Positions 25,234 to 37,419 of a stretch of 64,000 nucleotides of DNA are shown here, one piece after another. The DNA comes from Lycorma delicatula (Eukaryota > Arthropoda > Insecta > Hemiptera > Fulgoridae): NCBI RefSeq assembly GCF_047948215.1, contig NC_134457.1, positions 83,293,398 through 83,357,397 on the forward strand. The letters are read 5' to 3'. The notes beneath the pieces are model-generated. The model saw only the letters and a list, made by a program, of their open reading frames with translations, had not been told where the DNA came from and ran no database searches. Made by a program: the position numbers and the translations under genes. Positions within the stretch are counted from its first letter, which is position 1; each line of letters starts with the position of its first letter.

Positions 25234-25467
25234 AGTACATTCATTTAAACTAGACGAAAACTGATAAACACTTCCTTAGTGAATGGTTTGTGTTTTGTGG
25301 TCACCTAACCTAATCGGTTATGTATGGCAGCTTAATATACGTAAATGAATCATATAAATTAATTGCAGTTACAAATAGATTTATAGTTTGAAACCTATGG
25401 AAAAATATAAATTTTATTTTCTCAGAATCCATCTTAAAATTCATTTATGCTATACCTTAACATCGTT

Positions 25468-26060
25468 ATTTTTTGGTAGATTTCATAAGAAATCTACTTG
25501 TTGTAATGTGTACTATGATTCGACTTCCGGAAAATTTCGACATATCTTCGCGTTTCACATCCCCCAGACCTCAAAACCACCGTCAGGTCAAACGTTTATT
25601 TATTTAAATGTATATATTTCACTTTCTTGTGGACACGATAACTTCCGTAATTTTACGCTAATTACTTCCAAATTGTTCTTTAAAAATAACTCGGTCGAGG
25701 AACGGGCAAAATCTGGCCATGGGGGAGGGCTTTTTCGAAGATAAAAAAATAACAAAATATCGCTATAACTTTCTTATTAAGGAAAATGTCGGATTCGTTT
25801 AAAGTTCCTACTATTTTTTGGATAAGGGCCTAAAACGTATGTAAGTAAAGTTTTTTGATATCATCAACCATTGGCCAGGGGATTGAAAAAATGGGGTTTC
25901 GAAGACAAAAAGAATCGTACCTCCCTTAATAGGCACATTATCGAATCGGATTAAAGTGATCGTTGGTTAAGTTTTCTTATCTTCAAGGTGGAAATCTTTT
26001 TTATTACTTGGCACTGGTGAAATCTACTTCTGCCTTCCGGCGTGCCGAAAGGGATTTTTT
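25468..26060 (+). mobile_element. dispersed repeat, copy 1 (internal deletion)
   Basis: Shares a long series of words in the same order with 42112-42857: TCGACATATCTTCGCGTTTC, CAGACCTCAAAAC(C/T)ACCGTCAG, TTTCACTTTCTTGTGGA, GGGCCTAAAAC, ACCATTGGC and TGCCGAAAGG near the right end. Relative to the other copy it lacks about 150 bases near 25970-25990. The left end carries a perfect hairpin (GTAGATTT at 25476-25483 with AAATCTAC at 25490-25497). GTAGATTTC is also found inverted as GAAATCTAC at 26019-26027 near the right end, which hints at terminal inverted repeats. The 118-codon frame inside it is not a gene I recognise. Confidence 0.75.
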
Positions 26061-26164
26061 TGTAATACATTGCTGTATTTGTTAGTTCATTAAAGACTAA
26101 AGTCATTATAATTATTACTATTTTAACAAACTTCTAGCTAGTTGCATCCTACCAACAATTGTGA

Positions 26165-26429
26165 TGTACTTATTGCTTATTTTGTTCTCTTTTTTCACGT
26201 TTACCGTTCTCGCAGTGATCTCTATCGAAATGATACAGTTACAGTATGAACATTTCTGGCAGAACATTAAACTCTTCGGTAGATAATAGCACCAGAATAG
26301 TTAATTTTATTTTGTAAACATACTTCTCTAAATTTTTTTGTCCGACATATATAATTTTTACGTTCTGATAAAGCAGTGATCTCTGCGAAAGCACTAAACG
26401 TGAAAAAAGAAAACATATGCAGTAAGTAC
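26165..26429. mobile_element. foldback-type element with ~55-bp imperfect inverted repeats
   Basis: The left arm (26165-26221), starting GTACTTATTGC and containing TTTTTTCACGTTTA and CTCGCAGTGATC, recurs as a reverse complement in the right arm (26375-26429), ending GCAGTAAGTAC. The roughly 150-base spacer has no open frame. Long inverted arms with a small spacer fit a foldback or MITE-like element, or a transcribed hairpin. I found no clear target-site duplication. Confidence 0.6.
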
Positions 26430-29147
26430 GTAATAAAATTATTTTTTAAGAAAAATTACTATATTATTTTTGTTATTTATTCTGGTGCGTAATTTTTCTT
26501 AAATTCAGATGGTTATAGCTTGATAAATAATTAGAGGTATTATGTATTTTTGTTGAAATATTTTCCAACGGAGTAAAGTATTGTTACATAGCACCTGATT
26601 AAATATTTTGATCAGTTATATTAAGAACTTGTAGCATGTTTGGTTATTACTGACGTTCAGTAACACTAAGTTCTGGCTAACATCAAAAAGACAAGCATAG
26701 TGATTTTTTTGATGCTATTTTGGCGCAATCACATGAACAATTCTTAACTTTTTTAGGTATTTAAATGACTTCTCATTAAAATATAGTTGTCCATTTAACA
26801 ATATATATTGGGGAAATTTTAATTTTTTTCGAAAATAAGTATGAAGAGCTTTCATACCATTCCGGTCGTGTCCCGGCTTACAATATTCATTATTGTCAAT
26901 ATTTTAATTTAATAATAATACTTTTATATATTTCAATTAAAATTGAGTCCTGTGTGCTACGAATAAAGTTAACGTAAACCGATTTTTTCTGTATTGACGG
27001 TTAACATAATTTATTAGGAAATTGTTTCATTTTCTGTTGAATTTGTTTTTTCATGCTGCAAATTTAGGCAAATTTTTCGGTAAAAAAAATTGATTTATAA
27101 AATCTTTACGGGTGATGAACATGTTTAATCCTTCAATTTTTCTGTTTGAAATGTATTTTCAAACGTAATGTGTAGAAATATATCTTTACGATACCGTACC
27201 TTATCTATTTTATCGAAATTGTTTCTCGAATGATTCTAATCGTCTTGGACGTAATAATATTTCACGTGACAGTTATTTTTAATTTTTTTTTTTTTTGTAT
27301 TACTTATTATAGCTTAATTTTAATGGTTTCGTAATTATTCTGCTCGCGTGCCGCTTCCTTTTTTTGCATTTTCTTTTCTTTTTATAATTTTAATCGCTAG
27401 GCTTCGACGAAGTTAATAATCCAGGGAGAGAATTCCACTCTTTCTCGGTTCGGGCTATAAATTATGCTAATTCTGTGTTATTGCTCAGTTTTTAATAATG
27501 TCCGGCAGCAGGTTTGAATAAATCTACTATATTATTTGTCGATTCTTTTCTTTCCTCCGGTTTACCTTACTGACAAGAACCGCGAGTTTTTTCCTTTTTC
27601 TGCCGCATAAGCTTTACTCGTTGTAGTACAGTTATCGGTCCGCGACTTTTAACATCTTCACTTCATCTCCCTTCCGCACACTATTTCTCTTTATTTTCCT
27701 TCTTCTTTACCTCTCTTTCTTTCTCCTTCCTTTCCCTAACAATCCTGGCTGTTGCGACTAGCAGCCCTGCGAGACATTCCTCCGATTTTTTCATCATGAA
27801 AAGGGAAATAGCTTTTGTTCATCAGGCGTAAAGTAAATGCGTTGTGTCAACGGCCTTCTTCTTATTATTCTTTTTCTAACTTCCAAGTAAATAATTCTTC
27901 ATTTCTTTCTTTTTCTCTTCTCTTTACCGATTCGGTTGTTCACCTCATTCGAATTAATCTCCATTCATATACGTGTGAAAATAGTTTTTTTTTGTTGTGA
28001 TTTTATAAAATTTCTTAATTCTTCGCCGGTTAATTATATTAGTGATGTCGCATTCCTAAAAGTTTACTTTAAAATTTACATTTCATTCTTTATCATTTCT
28101 TTATTTTTTAATTATTCGTAAATTATATTTCGTTTGCAGACTCCATTTATGTTGTTAACATTATAAAGAAATTCGTACACACTGTAGTATTATAAGGCGA
28201 AGATATAGAAGAAATAAATTGCCATCCGAATAAAAAATTAAACTGTTATTTTATTTTATTTAATTCGCATAGTTTATTTGTACGTAATAAACTGGTATTA
28301 TTTTTTAGTTGCGAGAATAATTATTAATTCATAAAATTACGATTTGTCGTTTCTAGAAAGCATAATATTACTTAAGAGGGAATTACCCTCTAGTTTATAT
28401 AATCTTTTTGTGAGTTACGATTTAGTTGAATGGTTTGATGCATTTCCGATTCCATTCTGTTACGTACTAATTTTAAATTAAATCTACTTATTAAATTTTC
28501 AATTATAAGTTTTATATTTTACTACCGAATTGATTTAATCTGAATGTCTAGTTTTCTTTATTGACTTGGTCCGTCTCTGAACAAGAGTCTGTCGAAAGTT
28601 TCCTCCTCTCTTAATCGTCGAATTTTATTGACCCTTTCTCAATCATTTCTGTTTTTCTCATCATCCACGTTTCATTAACATAAATCGTTACAGCCCGATT
28701 AAATGTTTTCAAGAATTAGTTTCTAAATTTCTTAAATCTGTATTTGATACTAGCAGACTAGATCGTGTTTAAACGGGTTTTATGAAGTTTGTAGATGATT
28801 TTGTTTGTAATATTGTGGGTATCTTGAAGTTACTATTTTTTTATTTTTTGCCCTACGAGTATTAGTATTCTACATTGAATTTAATATTGGTTTTTTACGT
28901 GAAACAAACAATCATTTTTTAGTTTATTTTTGTTTTACTCGTGTATATATTTTGTACCGGTGTTGAACAGTTTTTTTTAATACAGTTGTTTTTCTTACAA
29001 CTGTTATGATTTTTATGTTTGTTTACGAGAAGGGGCCGTTTAAACTTCTTTCGGATCTCGTTATATTTTATTTATGTTTAGTTAAATTTTATAATTTTTA
29101 TGTTTGCGTTGGCTAGTTTTAGTTGTTTTTTATTGTTACACTTTTAG
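26430..29147. other. AT-rich stretch without a recognisable gene
   Basis: The segment 27340-27830 is pyrimidine-rich (many TTTCTTTC and CCTTCC words) and slightly less AT-rich, but has no credible exon. Frames of about 60 codons here are Ser/Phe/Leu-rich noise. Confidence 0.45.
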
Positions 29148-29225
29148 ACATGGGCGATGGCAACGCGAAAGTGCTTTTCGCTGAAGAAAGGAATTTTTGA
29201 ATACAGCGACATCTTCAATAGAAGG
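29148..29225 (+). CDS. internal or first-coding exon candidate
   Basis: A strong acceptor (tgttttttattgttacacttttag) is followed by 78 bases open only in frame 1, ending before GTGAGA. The peptide begins TWAMATRKCFSLKKGIFEYS and ends DIFNRR, entering and leaving in phase 0. An in-frame ATG at 29157 could be a translation start, giving MATRKCFSLK. The residues are basic and protein-like and the segment is clearly less AT-rich than the flanks. I recognise no family. Its phases do not fit directly onto the 36,256 exon, so it would belong to a different transcript or be non-coding there. Confidence 0.28.
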
Positions 29226-31292
29226 GTGAGAATAATATAATAGTTGTGCCCATTTATTTGTGTACGTATCTGTGAGATTTAGGATCGCTAAATCCTGGTG
29301 GTTAAGGAGTCTGCAGTAAACTGCTTAGGTTATGCGTCAGAACCTGTATGTTTTTCTGTAAAATTTACATACAATAAATCTCATGTGTCTTTTATTTGTT
29401 AATAAGGATTCTGTATTAAGGCTATCTGTTTTCTATATTTTGATGTTGTATGAAAAGACATCCTTTACGCGATATAAGAATTATTGTAAGTATCACGCAA
29501 TTCCGTACAGTTAATAGTGAGTAAAAGTAATGGAATAACCTAATAGTTTCGTTTTTCTTGTACGATATACATTTTCATGTTATAATTAAACGTGACGGCC
29601 AAGTATTTATTATAGTAGATCGTATAACTAACTGCATTATCGATTACTTACGTTTCGTCATTGCTGTGATATTAAATCTGTTTTTCTTATTGCTTGCTTT
29701 TACTCTTGTCTTTATCCAAACAAAAATGTACGGAAGATTGAGATATGTTATTAACAACTGGATACGTTCCAGTTGAATGCGATTAATAGTTTGTGTTTTT
29801 TTATATTTCAGAGTGAAAGATTTGTTTGTGTATCTGTAGTCGATAATTGAATTTCTGATTTAAAGATTAATGCTTTACAATTTGATGGTTTGAACTTTCA
29901 TTTACTGATATTTGTCTTTAGTATACACATTATACATACATATGATGTTATTATATATTTCATTTTTTCCAAAAGTATATTCATTACTTTTATATTTCTT
30001 TTTTTGAAGTCGTTTAGAAAAATATCATTTAAAAATTAAACATTTTATTTGCCGCAGTTTTTTCAAATAATATAGTAGAAGTGTTAATGGTCAATAGAAA
30101 AGAAAGGAAGTTGAAGAATTTTGCTACGTACTATTTTTTTAATGTAGCACATCATACTATTTTTATTTTTCTTAACATTTTTAGCTAACTGCAATCTTTT
30201 GAAAATCCTTTAAACGTAGCTTTTATTTATTTTTCTTTTAAAATAATAATAAACAGTTTAAAAATTAAGTAATTCAGTACATGCATATTTACATTCAAAA
30301 TGAGTAGTAGAGGAAGGAATAATATTTTTTTAACAGACGTAAAGTTCAGGTAAGACCCGTACGTAGTTATTATTTTTTTTCTTTAATTTTGTTCAAACAT
30401 TACTTTTTACTGATTTTAATGATTTTTTTTTTACTTTAGGTAGCATGTTTTTTTGATGGCCCCGTAGAGAGTAGAATTTGCTTTTAAACGAAAAATTACA
30501 TAAACAGTTTGAAGATATTTTTCATTTGTTTGTAGTGATCATTGCTTAGAATTTTATTATTATAGAAAAGGATAGACAGAAGTCATTCTGATATCAAAGT
30601 ATTATCACTCGAAAATGCAAGAAAAATAATGGAAGATTTGAAGTAAAAATAAGAGAATAATAGATTTTCCCATTTCTTCGCCTTTTTACTTTTTATTTTT
30701 TGGTTTTATATAAGCTTTCAGGTTTCTTGCCTTTTGCGTATTTTATGAACGGTGTTCTATTTTCATACGATCTTGTTTTTGTAGGCCTATCCTTATTTTA
30801 AATAAACATAAAATTAAAAACTTTAAATTAAATGTACTTTATAAAAATCGATTAAGAAAATGCACTTAAGTAAAATTCTGTTCATGAAATATACTTAATT
30901 TGCAAATAATTTGTTTTGAAAAAAAATGCTTTTAGGCCTCGTTTTTAATTTTTTTTTATTTTTATTTTGATCCATTTGGGTCTGCCTTATTTCAATTTTC
31001 TATAACGCATTTTTGAAGACGGGATAATGGGGCAGGAATGTATTACATCACAATCTTAGTGGAAGGGTATAAAGCTATTTTCTATCCGCGTGATCTGCTC
31101 TAAATTTTATTTTATTTCTGTTAGTCCGCCGAACGTTATCAATATGTGTATCGTGATAGAACTCGTTGCGTTTTTCTCCCCTAATAGTTTAGTCACTTAA
31201 TTATTAAAAGGTCTGTAATACTCGTATCTTGAATTCCAGTTAAATGTCCAGACGGTTGATTCTGATGTTCTAGTAGTTTATTTCGCGACTAG
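29226..31292. other. AT-rich stretch without a recognisable gene
   Basis: Intron-like DNA with poly-T runs. A 13-base potential micro-exon at about 30337-30349 is noise. Confidence 0.45.
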
Positions 31293-31358
31293 CCTGCGAA
31301 TTTACTACTGTCGTATAATTTTTCCCCCTCGATTTTCGAGTTTGTGCACAGCACCCCA
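31293..31358 (+). CDS. weak internal exon candidate
   Basis: The acceptor tttcgcgactag precedes 66 bases open in frame 1 (PANLLLSYNFSPSIFEFVHS, then TP), ending at a full GTAAGT. It enters and leaves in phase 0. The base before the donor is A rather than the preferred G. Composition is a little richer in G+C than the surroundings. Unknown family. Confidence 0.15.
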
Positions 31359-31849
31359 GTAAGTGATATTCTATAAGAGGGGTTAGTTTCAATTAATTTA
31401 GATATATATAGAACATGATGCTGTATTATGTTAATAACTATTATTAAACTATTTTTTCCTTAATATGAATCTTTATATCATATCCTCCTGCCTTTTGTAA
31501 AATATAAGTACAATTTATCTTTTTTTCTCCTTTGCCTCATATATGTGGCATAAGAAAATCGTATATTAAAACTATTTAGGTGTAAGAAACTGACAAATTA
31601 AAACATTTTCCATAATTTTTATCTGATATATTGTTTGTTGTAGGTTCTTCTTCGGAATTTCACATCCAAAAAAAAATTACAATTATAATTATAATTTGTA
31701 TATTTAACATTAATTAAACGATGTTAGCGAGCGAAGCGTGCGTAAGTTATGCTTGGTTAGATTATATTGATATACGAATCGTATATACACATACGAAAAT
31801 ATCGTATAAGAATATATTGTACTCGAATCGTGCGTATACAACATAACCT

Positions 31850-32137
31850 CTGAGTTTTTCTGTTTAGCCTCCGGAACCACCGTAAGGTATTAACTTAAGA
31901 GGAATAAGGATGATATGTGTGAATGTAAATGAAGTCTTGTATAGTCTCAGCTCTATCATTCCTGAGATGTGTGGTTAATTGAAACCAAACCACCAAAGAA
32001 CATCGGTATACACGATCTAGTATTCAAATTCGTATAACTGTAACTGCCTTTACTAGGATTTGAACCTAAGTACTCTCGACTTCGAAATCAGCTGATTTGC
32101 GATTACGAGTTAACTACTAGACCAGCCCGGTGGGATT
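31850..32137 (-). mobile_element. tRNA-derived SINE, left copy of an adjacent pair
   Basis: A minus-strand copy of the family with the tRNA-like head at its right end (ACCAGCCCGGTGGG at about 32120-32133) and the tail near 31850-31860. It carries the family words ACCACCAAAGAACATCGGTA and AACTGCCTTTACTAGGA. It is immediately followed by a second copy in the same orientation. Confidence 0.85.
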
Positions 32138-32370
32138 GTTTTTCTTTTTCTGTTTAGCCTCCGGAACCGTGAGGTATTACTTCATAGGATGATATGTATG
32201 AATGAAGCGAAGTCTTGTACAGTCTCAGGACGACCATTCCTGAGATGTGTGGTTAATTAAAACTCAACCACCAAAGAACACCGGTACCCACCGGGTGTTG
32301 AAATCCGTATAAAAGTAACTGCCTTTACTAGGATTTGAACATTAGAGATCTTGACTTAACCTGCTCTCGA
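32138..32370 (-). mobile_element. tRNA-derived SINE, right copy of the pair, head missing
   Basis: Starts with the same tail region (TTTTTCTGTTTAGCCTCCGG) and runs through ACCACCAAAGAACACCGGTA to CTAGGATTTGAACATTAG, then loses similarity near 32360, so most of the tRNA-like head is missing. The family's TCACCGTCAGG region is shortened to ACCGTGAGG. Head-to-tail adjacency suggests insertion of one SINE at the end of another or a local duplication. Confidence 0.8.
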
Positions 32371-32417
32371 ACATAACCTACGCTCGCTAACCTCGTCTAA
32401 TTAACGTTGAATGTACA

Positions 32418-35400
32418 CATTTTTTATGTAACCAAATAATACGCTGACGTATAATGAATAGCAATAATATAGATGAACAAATTTGGCTCTGTTATTCCCA
32501 AAAAGTACGTGTTTATATTTTCTTGTTGCATAATTTACCCGTACTTTTTTGAAGTTTTCTGCCATAAAAACATCGTCGACCTATTAAACACATCTCGCAA
32601 TTACAAATTTAAACAGTGTTTATTTAAATGTACCGAATGATTTTTTTTTTTTTTAAATTAGAAATTCATCCCTCATACATACCTTTGGTATTGATCTATG
32701 AAAGTGCTAGGATATTCGGCTTTACCTTAGCTCCTAGTTGGGTTTTTTTGTACCACCACTAAATAGAAAATAAGGCTCCCGGACAAATATCTAGGCAGAA
32801 CCCCTAACATTAAACCAGATGTTTCCACTTCGTCATAATAGTGTGATTTTTTATTAAATTACAAAAATATTATTTGATTATTTACGTTTTAATTTAATTT
32901 TAACAATTATTAGATAAGAAACAGTTGTAAAATACACGTTATAACTTAATAATGACCTAAAATACTTTTTGTCTTATCTCTTTAAAGTATATGTTTTACG
33001 TATCTGTGTTTTGTTAACGCGCTCCACGCGTCCGATTGTTTACAAAAGAATAAAAGCCGTTCATGCGTATCACTTAATCTGTTTAAAATAGTAGTTACGA
33101 CAGAGATTAAAATTTCAAAGCGTACATAATGAAACAGAACGTTTGGAGAATATTTCTGGGTTCTGTGTTTTTTTTCTTAGTTAGCTGAATCGCTATTTCT
33201 TCTGGTACGAATGAAGTCGAATTAGGAATGAAGAAAAGAAAAGCGATGAGCTATTTCTCACGCCCATTAACCTTGCTCTTAAGATACCTATACATAGCTG
33301 CTACTAGTAGTTAGAAGCCTTTTTTGATGTCACGTCACTAATCGAGTCTAATAGCTTTTACATCTTTCTCTACTTTCTATCATTTTTCTATACTATTTTT
33401 TACTTTGGTAACAATTATTTATGTTTTCTTAGTTAAAATAATTTTTTAAATCTTTATTGATATTTTAGAACAATTTTTTTTTTTAGTTAATACTTTATAT
33501 TAAATTCTTCATTGATTATTGTACGGTAAAAAATATGTTTGCAGTAACTTAATATTGTAAATTATGTTTATTGAATATTACCCGGTGTAGTTTGGAAAGA
33601 ATGATTGATATTGTCGGATAATATTCTGCAAGCCTCCTTTTTTTTGCAGCTTCGGTGGCAGTTATTACTTGTAATTAGTAGAACTATAATAATTCCCTAA
33701 CCGAAACGTTTTGGGATTTGTTAAAATATTTGTAATTATTTGTTGTCAAAAGTGTTATCGAGATCCGCATTCTTGCTTAAGATTAAACAAGTTTAATCTT
33801 GTAAGACACTTATTTAATTTACTTCTTTTATTTTTTCTTCCTTCCAAATTAGCTTAAGTTTTATTCTAGTAAGTTTCTCTCTCTCCAGCTTTTTTAAAAA
33901 TATTAATTTTTTTTTTTTTATTTCATTTTATATGCATTAGGAGAACGTTTTATTTAAATTATTAAGGGAAATGACGAGTAATTTGCTAGAATTAAAAAAG
34001 GAAAACGTGAAATTGCATATGGAGAACACTGAAGAGATTAAAATTTGGTTTTCCAAATATTATCGTATCCAACAGGTCAATTTATTGCATCTAGCAGGTT
34101 GCGGTATTTTTTTCAACTAAGCTTTAGAGAACAATCATGTTGTCCGTTCTTCAGTTTGGATCTTAAAATAAATCAAAGTTTCATTTACGTGTGAGAATAT
34201 ATAATTTTTTTCAAAATGTATGAAATTTTCCATTGACACAATTTCTCTCCAGTGCTTCCAATTAGGCGGCAATAACGAGACAGAGAGAGAAAGTTGTCTT
34301 TCAGTTCCTTTTCGTATTAGAAATATAAATTGTCAAGTAAATATTTATTATTCAATTAAAAAAATCTGTTCTTACGATTACTAAACCGTAGTCTAAAAAA
34401 AAATTTATTCATTATGTCAGCGATTACCACATTAAATAATTTCTAGTTTAAAAACAATTATTTAGCGTAGCGTTTAAATTACTAATCGGTTACTTGTGTA
34501 AGCATTTTACTTCGTTTATTACATTTTGTCGGCTTTTTACTTCATTGTTTTAATAGCTTCTTAATGGTATGATTTTAGTAGGTTACTCCAAATTTATGTT
34601 AAAGAATATTAACGGTTTTTTCATTTCCTATTCTTTATCGTCTTTAGATAGATTAAGTATGATTAAATTAATTGTACAATTTTAATTGCATAAAAATTAT
34701 ATTCGTTATATATTAACACTTTGTTAAAAAAAAAGAAGAAAGAAAATAGTATGATTAAGAACAAAATTTGCATTTATTTTTGTAATTTAAAAAAAATTTA
34801 TCAAATAATAATCTGACATCATGATTTATTTTTTACTTATAGTAATTAATTATTGCATGCATAATTTAATTAACAAAAATTAAAATAATTACCGATTTTA
34901 TAATTTTTTTCCGTATATTATTATTATTATTATGTTTATAGATTCTGAAATTAATGAATAGTCTGATTATTTTTGTTCTTTATAAATAGTTTATTGATTT
35001 TAATATTAGTTTATTTCGAGTTTTTATGAATGAAATGTTCCTTGATTTCAAGGAATATAAATATTGTTATTTGTTAATAAGTTAATAAATTGTTTTACTT
35101 CCTATTTTTGGTCTCGCTTTATAGTTTATATACGTATATGAAACAAAATTGCAGTATGTTATTCTGTTTATTTTTTATTTTTTAAATACGATTTACCATT
35201 CCAAATTACTTGTACAAAAAACGTTTTTAACAAATTTAAAATATTTAAATATGTGATTATAGAGCATCGACAGATTCACAGGAAAAAAGGTAAAAAGAAC
35301 TTCACGTAGAAAACGTTTTTAAAAATATCTTACCCGTAATTATACCGCTGATTTAATTTTATTATCGATTTCATTAACTTTATTCATTCATTAGTCTCGG

Positions 35401-36255
35401 TTCCTCTGCATTTTAATATACATTTATTTATCTGCTGATTTTCTGTTTTCTAAAAAAAAAATCGGATGCATTTAATAATTTTTTGTTATCATTTTAGAAT
35501 TACGTCGATGGAAATCTGTATTTAATAACTGAAGTGTTTCGTTCTTTGTCATAAGCGTAAACCCTAAAAGATTTCGTGCACAGTAATTTATTTGTCTGCT
35601 TTTCTTGTTTATTTGTACACGTTATCGGTTTACTTTTAAGTCTATTTTTACAGAATTTTATTCATTTCTTTTTTAGATCTATATTATTAATCTATTTACG
35701 TCGATTTTACTGTATTCTTTTATTACTATTTACACATAGTATTAAATGTTTAAATTGTTAGACGTATCTGTATTGTTATCAAAATTCTACAGTATATTAT
35801 AATAAAAAAATCGTGCATTATCTTTATGTGCTATCCGTCATTGTCCTTTACGTATTGTGATGTAATTTTTATTTTTAACTTTGAAAAATTACTAGTAAAA
35901 TATTTGTAATATTATTATTATTGCTTTATTACCTGTTATGCATAATTTTCTTTTTTATGTTAAATTTATTACCGATTATTATTGGTTTTTTAATTTTTTA
36001 AACGAATTTGTTTTTTATGAAAAAGCTTCTTTATATTATTTTAAATAATAAAGTTTATTTTATATGTATTTATACATCGCTTGATATAATTTGTTTATTA
36101 ATTATTACCCGTTTTAAAGCAGTTAATTTATGAAAGTTCTTAATCAAAGAATTTAATTCGGTTGTGTGTATCTGTGTTGTGCGTTTTAAAACGTTTCTTT
36201 TTATTGTATTTTAGAATTAATGGTTTTTATCGAAATTATTTTATTTATTTTATAG
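32418..36255. other. AT-rich stretch without a recognisable gene
   Basis: Very A/T-rich, with many ATTATT and poly-T words. No exon or repeat family that I can support on either strand. Confidence 0.45.
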
Positions 36256-36354
36256 GGCGGAGACGCTTGGCGGGTGTGAGGCTGGCTCCGTGCAGAATGC
36301 CCCCTCTGTTGCCTGCAACTCTACTAGTCTTTTCGTCCCTTCTCGCCATTACAG
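36256..36354 (+). CDS. first coding exon of a secreted or membrane protein (candidate)
   Basis: The acceptor attttatag precedes a 99-base segment much richer in G+C than its surroundings, ending ACAG before the donor GTAATG. An ATG at 36297, preceded by CAGA, opens the peptide MPPLLPATLLVFSSLLAIT. This has the shape of a signal peptide: short start, a hydrophobic core and small residues near the expected cleavage point. The coding part is 58 bases, so the intron falls in phase 1, which is common right after signal peptides. The frame is also open upstream (RRRLAGVRLAPCR), so an earlier exon could feed into it and turn the hydrophobic run into an internal membrane helix. The protein family cannot be told from this exon. 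The rest of the gene would lie to the right, probably across long introns. Confidence 0.45.
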
Positions 36355-37374
36355 GTAATGATATAGTGATTTAATTTAATTTGTAATGTAAAATAACGTA
36401 TAATAATTTTAATTTAAGGATTTTTCTTTTACGATTTACGACAGAAAAAGTTTTTTGTAAATTTATATGGTTTTTAATTAAAATTCAATATTACTTATTG
36501 TTCTCTTCGATTAACTATAAATTCTGAAGGAGATCGATTTTAATGATTATATAAGCTACCGACCGGTATCCAGTAAAAATCATTGCGTACAGGCTTACCG
36601 TCATACCGGTCTAATATTGATGTTTTGAAGATTCATTAATGATAGACTATAAACTGCCGGGCAAGTAGTTTTTAACCTCAAGGCAAAAGGGTTTTTGTAT
36701 AAAGGAGTTGCGTTATGAGTGCTTAGGGTACAATTTAAGTTAGAATCGTTTACCGGGAGGGTTATTTAACGATAAAGATATCTTATTATTAAATTATAAA
36801 AAAGAAAAAATATCGACGGATCGTTCCACTTAGAGTAATTCACCGTTTAAAGTAAAAAAAAAAAGAACATATTATTTTAGTTAGTGATTTTTATTTTATC
36901 TATATGTTAAAAAATGTGCAGAAAATTCTTAAAAATTGTTTACAAAATAAAATGTAAATCTAAACCTAGTTGCGGATTTTGATCGCGAATCGATAATAAT
37001 TACAAGGGATTTTTACCTTGAGTATTTTCAAGGTAAAATAAAAAGAAAAGGTTTAACTAAATAAATAATGGTTGCTGAACACTATTAAAAAATATATATT
37101 TTATTTATAAACTTAATACAGCAATTGTCGATCAAAAGTTATGCAGTATAGTTTAAGACAGTCCACGAAGAAAGCAGAAAGTAAAACAGAGCTTAAACTA
37201 TTTAAATCTCCTTTCAGACTGGCCCATCACATCTTTTTATTTGCTGAAATGATAAATCATAAATCGAAATTGGTTTCTTGATGTATTATTTAATTTTAAA
37301 CAGTTTTGGAACGTTTCCTTTTTAAATTTTATTTCAGTAACCGTTTAGCGTCAAACTGTTCTTTGGTTTGTGAA

Positions 37375-37419
<45 letters not shown>

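Larger units (their letters stand above)
31697..32417. mobile_element. inverted-repeat element carrying a nested SINE pair
   Basis: The left arm (31697-31751) contains TTAATTAAACGATGTTAGCG and ends CGTAAGTTATG. The right arm (32371-32417) is its imperfect reverse complement (CATAACCTACGCTCGC, then TAACCTCGTCTAATTAACG). The left arm has a small extra AAGCGTG-type segment. Between the arms lie a short AT-rich part with repeated CGTATA words and two SINE copies. The word ACATAACCT occurs at both edges of the SINE block (31841-31849 and 32371-32379), consistent with the SINE having inserted into the older element. I see no transposase frame, so this is a MITE-like host element. Confidence 0.6.

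Noticed and set aside
26376..26421. Exon candidate DLCESTKREKRKHM with a GTAAGT donor
   Set aside because: It is the right arm of the foldback element at 26165-26429 and the acceptor lacks a pyrimidine tract.
30337..30349. 13-base micro-exon between TTTTTTAACAG and GTAAGA
   Set aside because: Too short to distinguish from chance.
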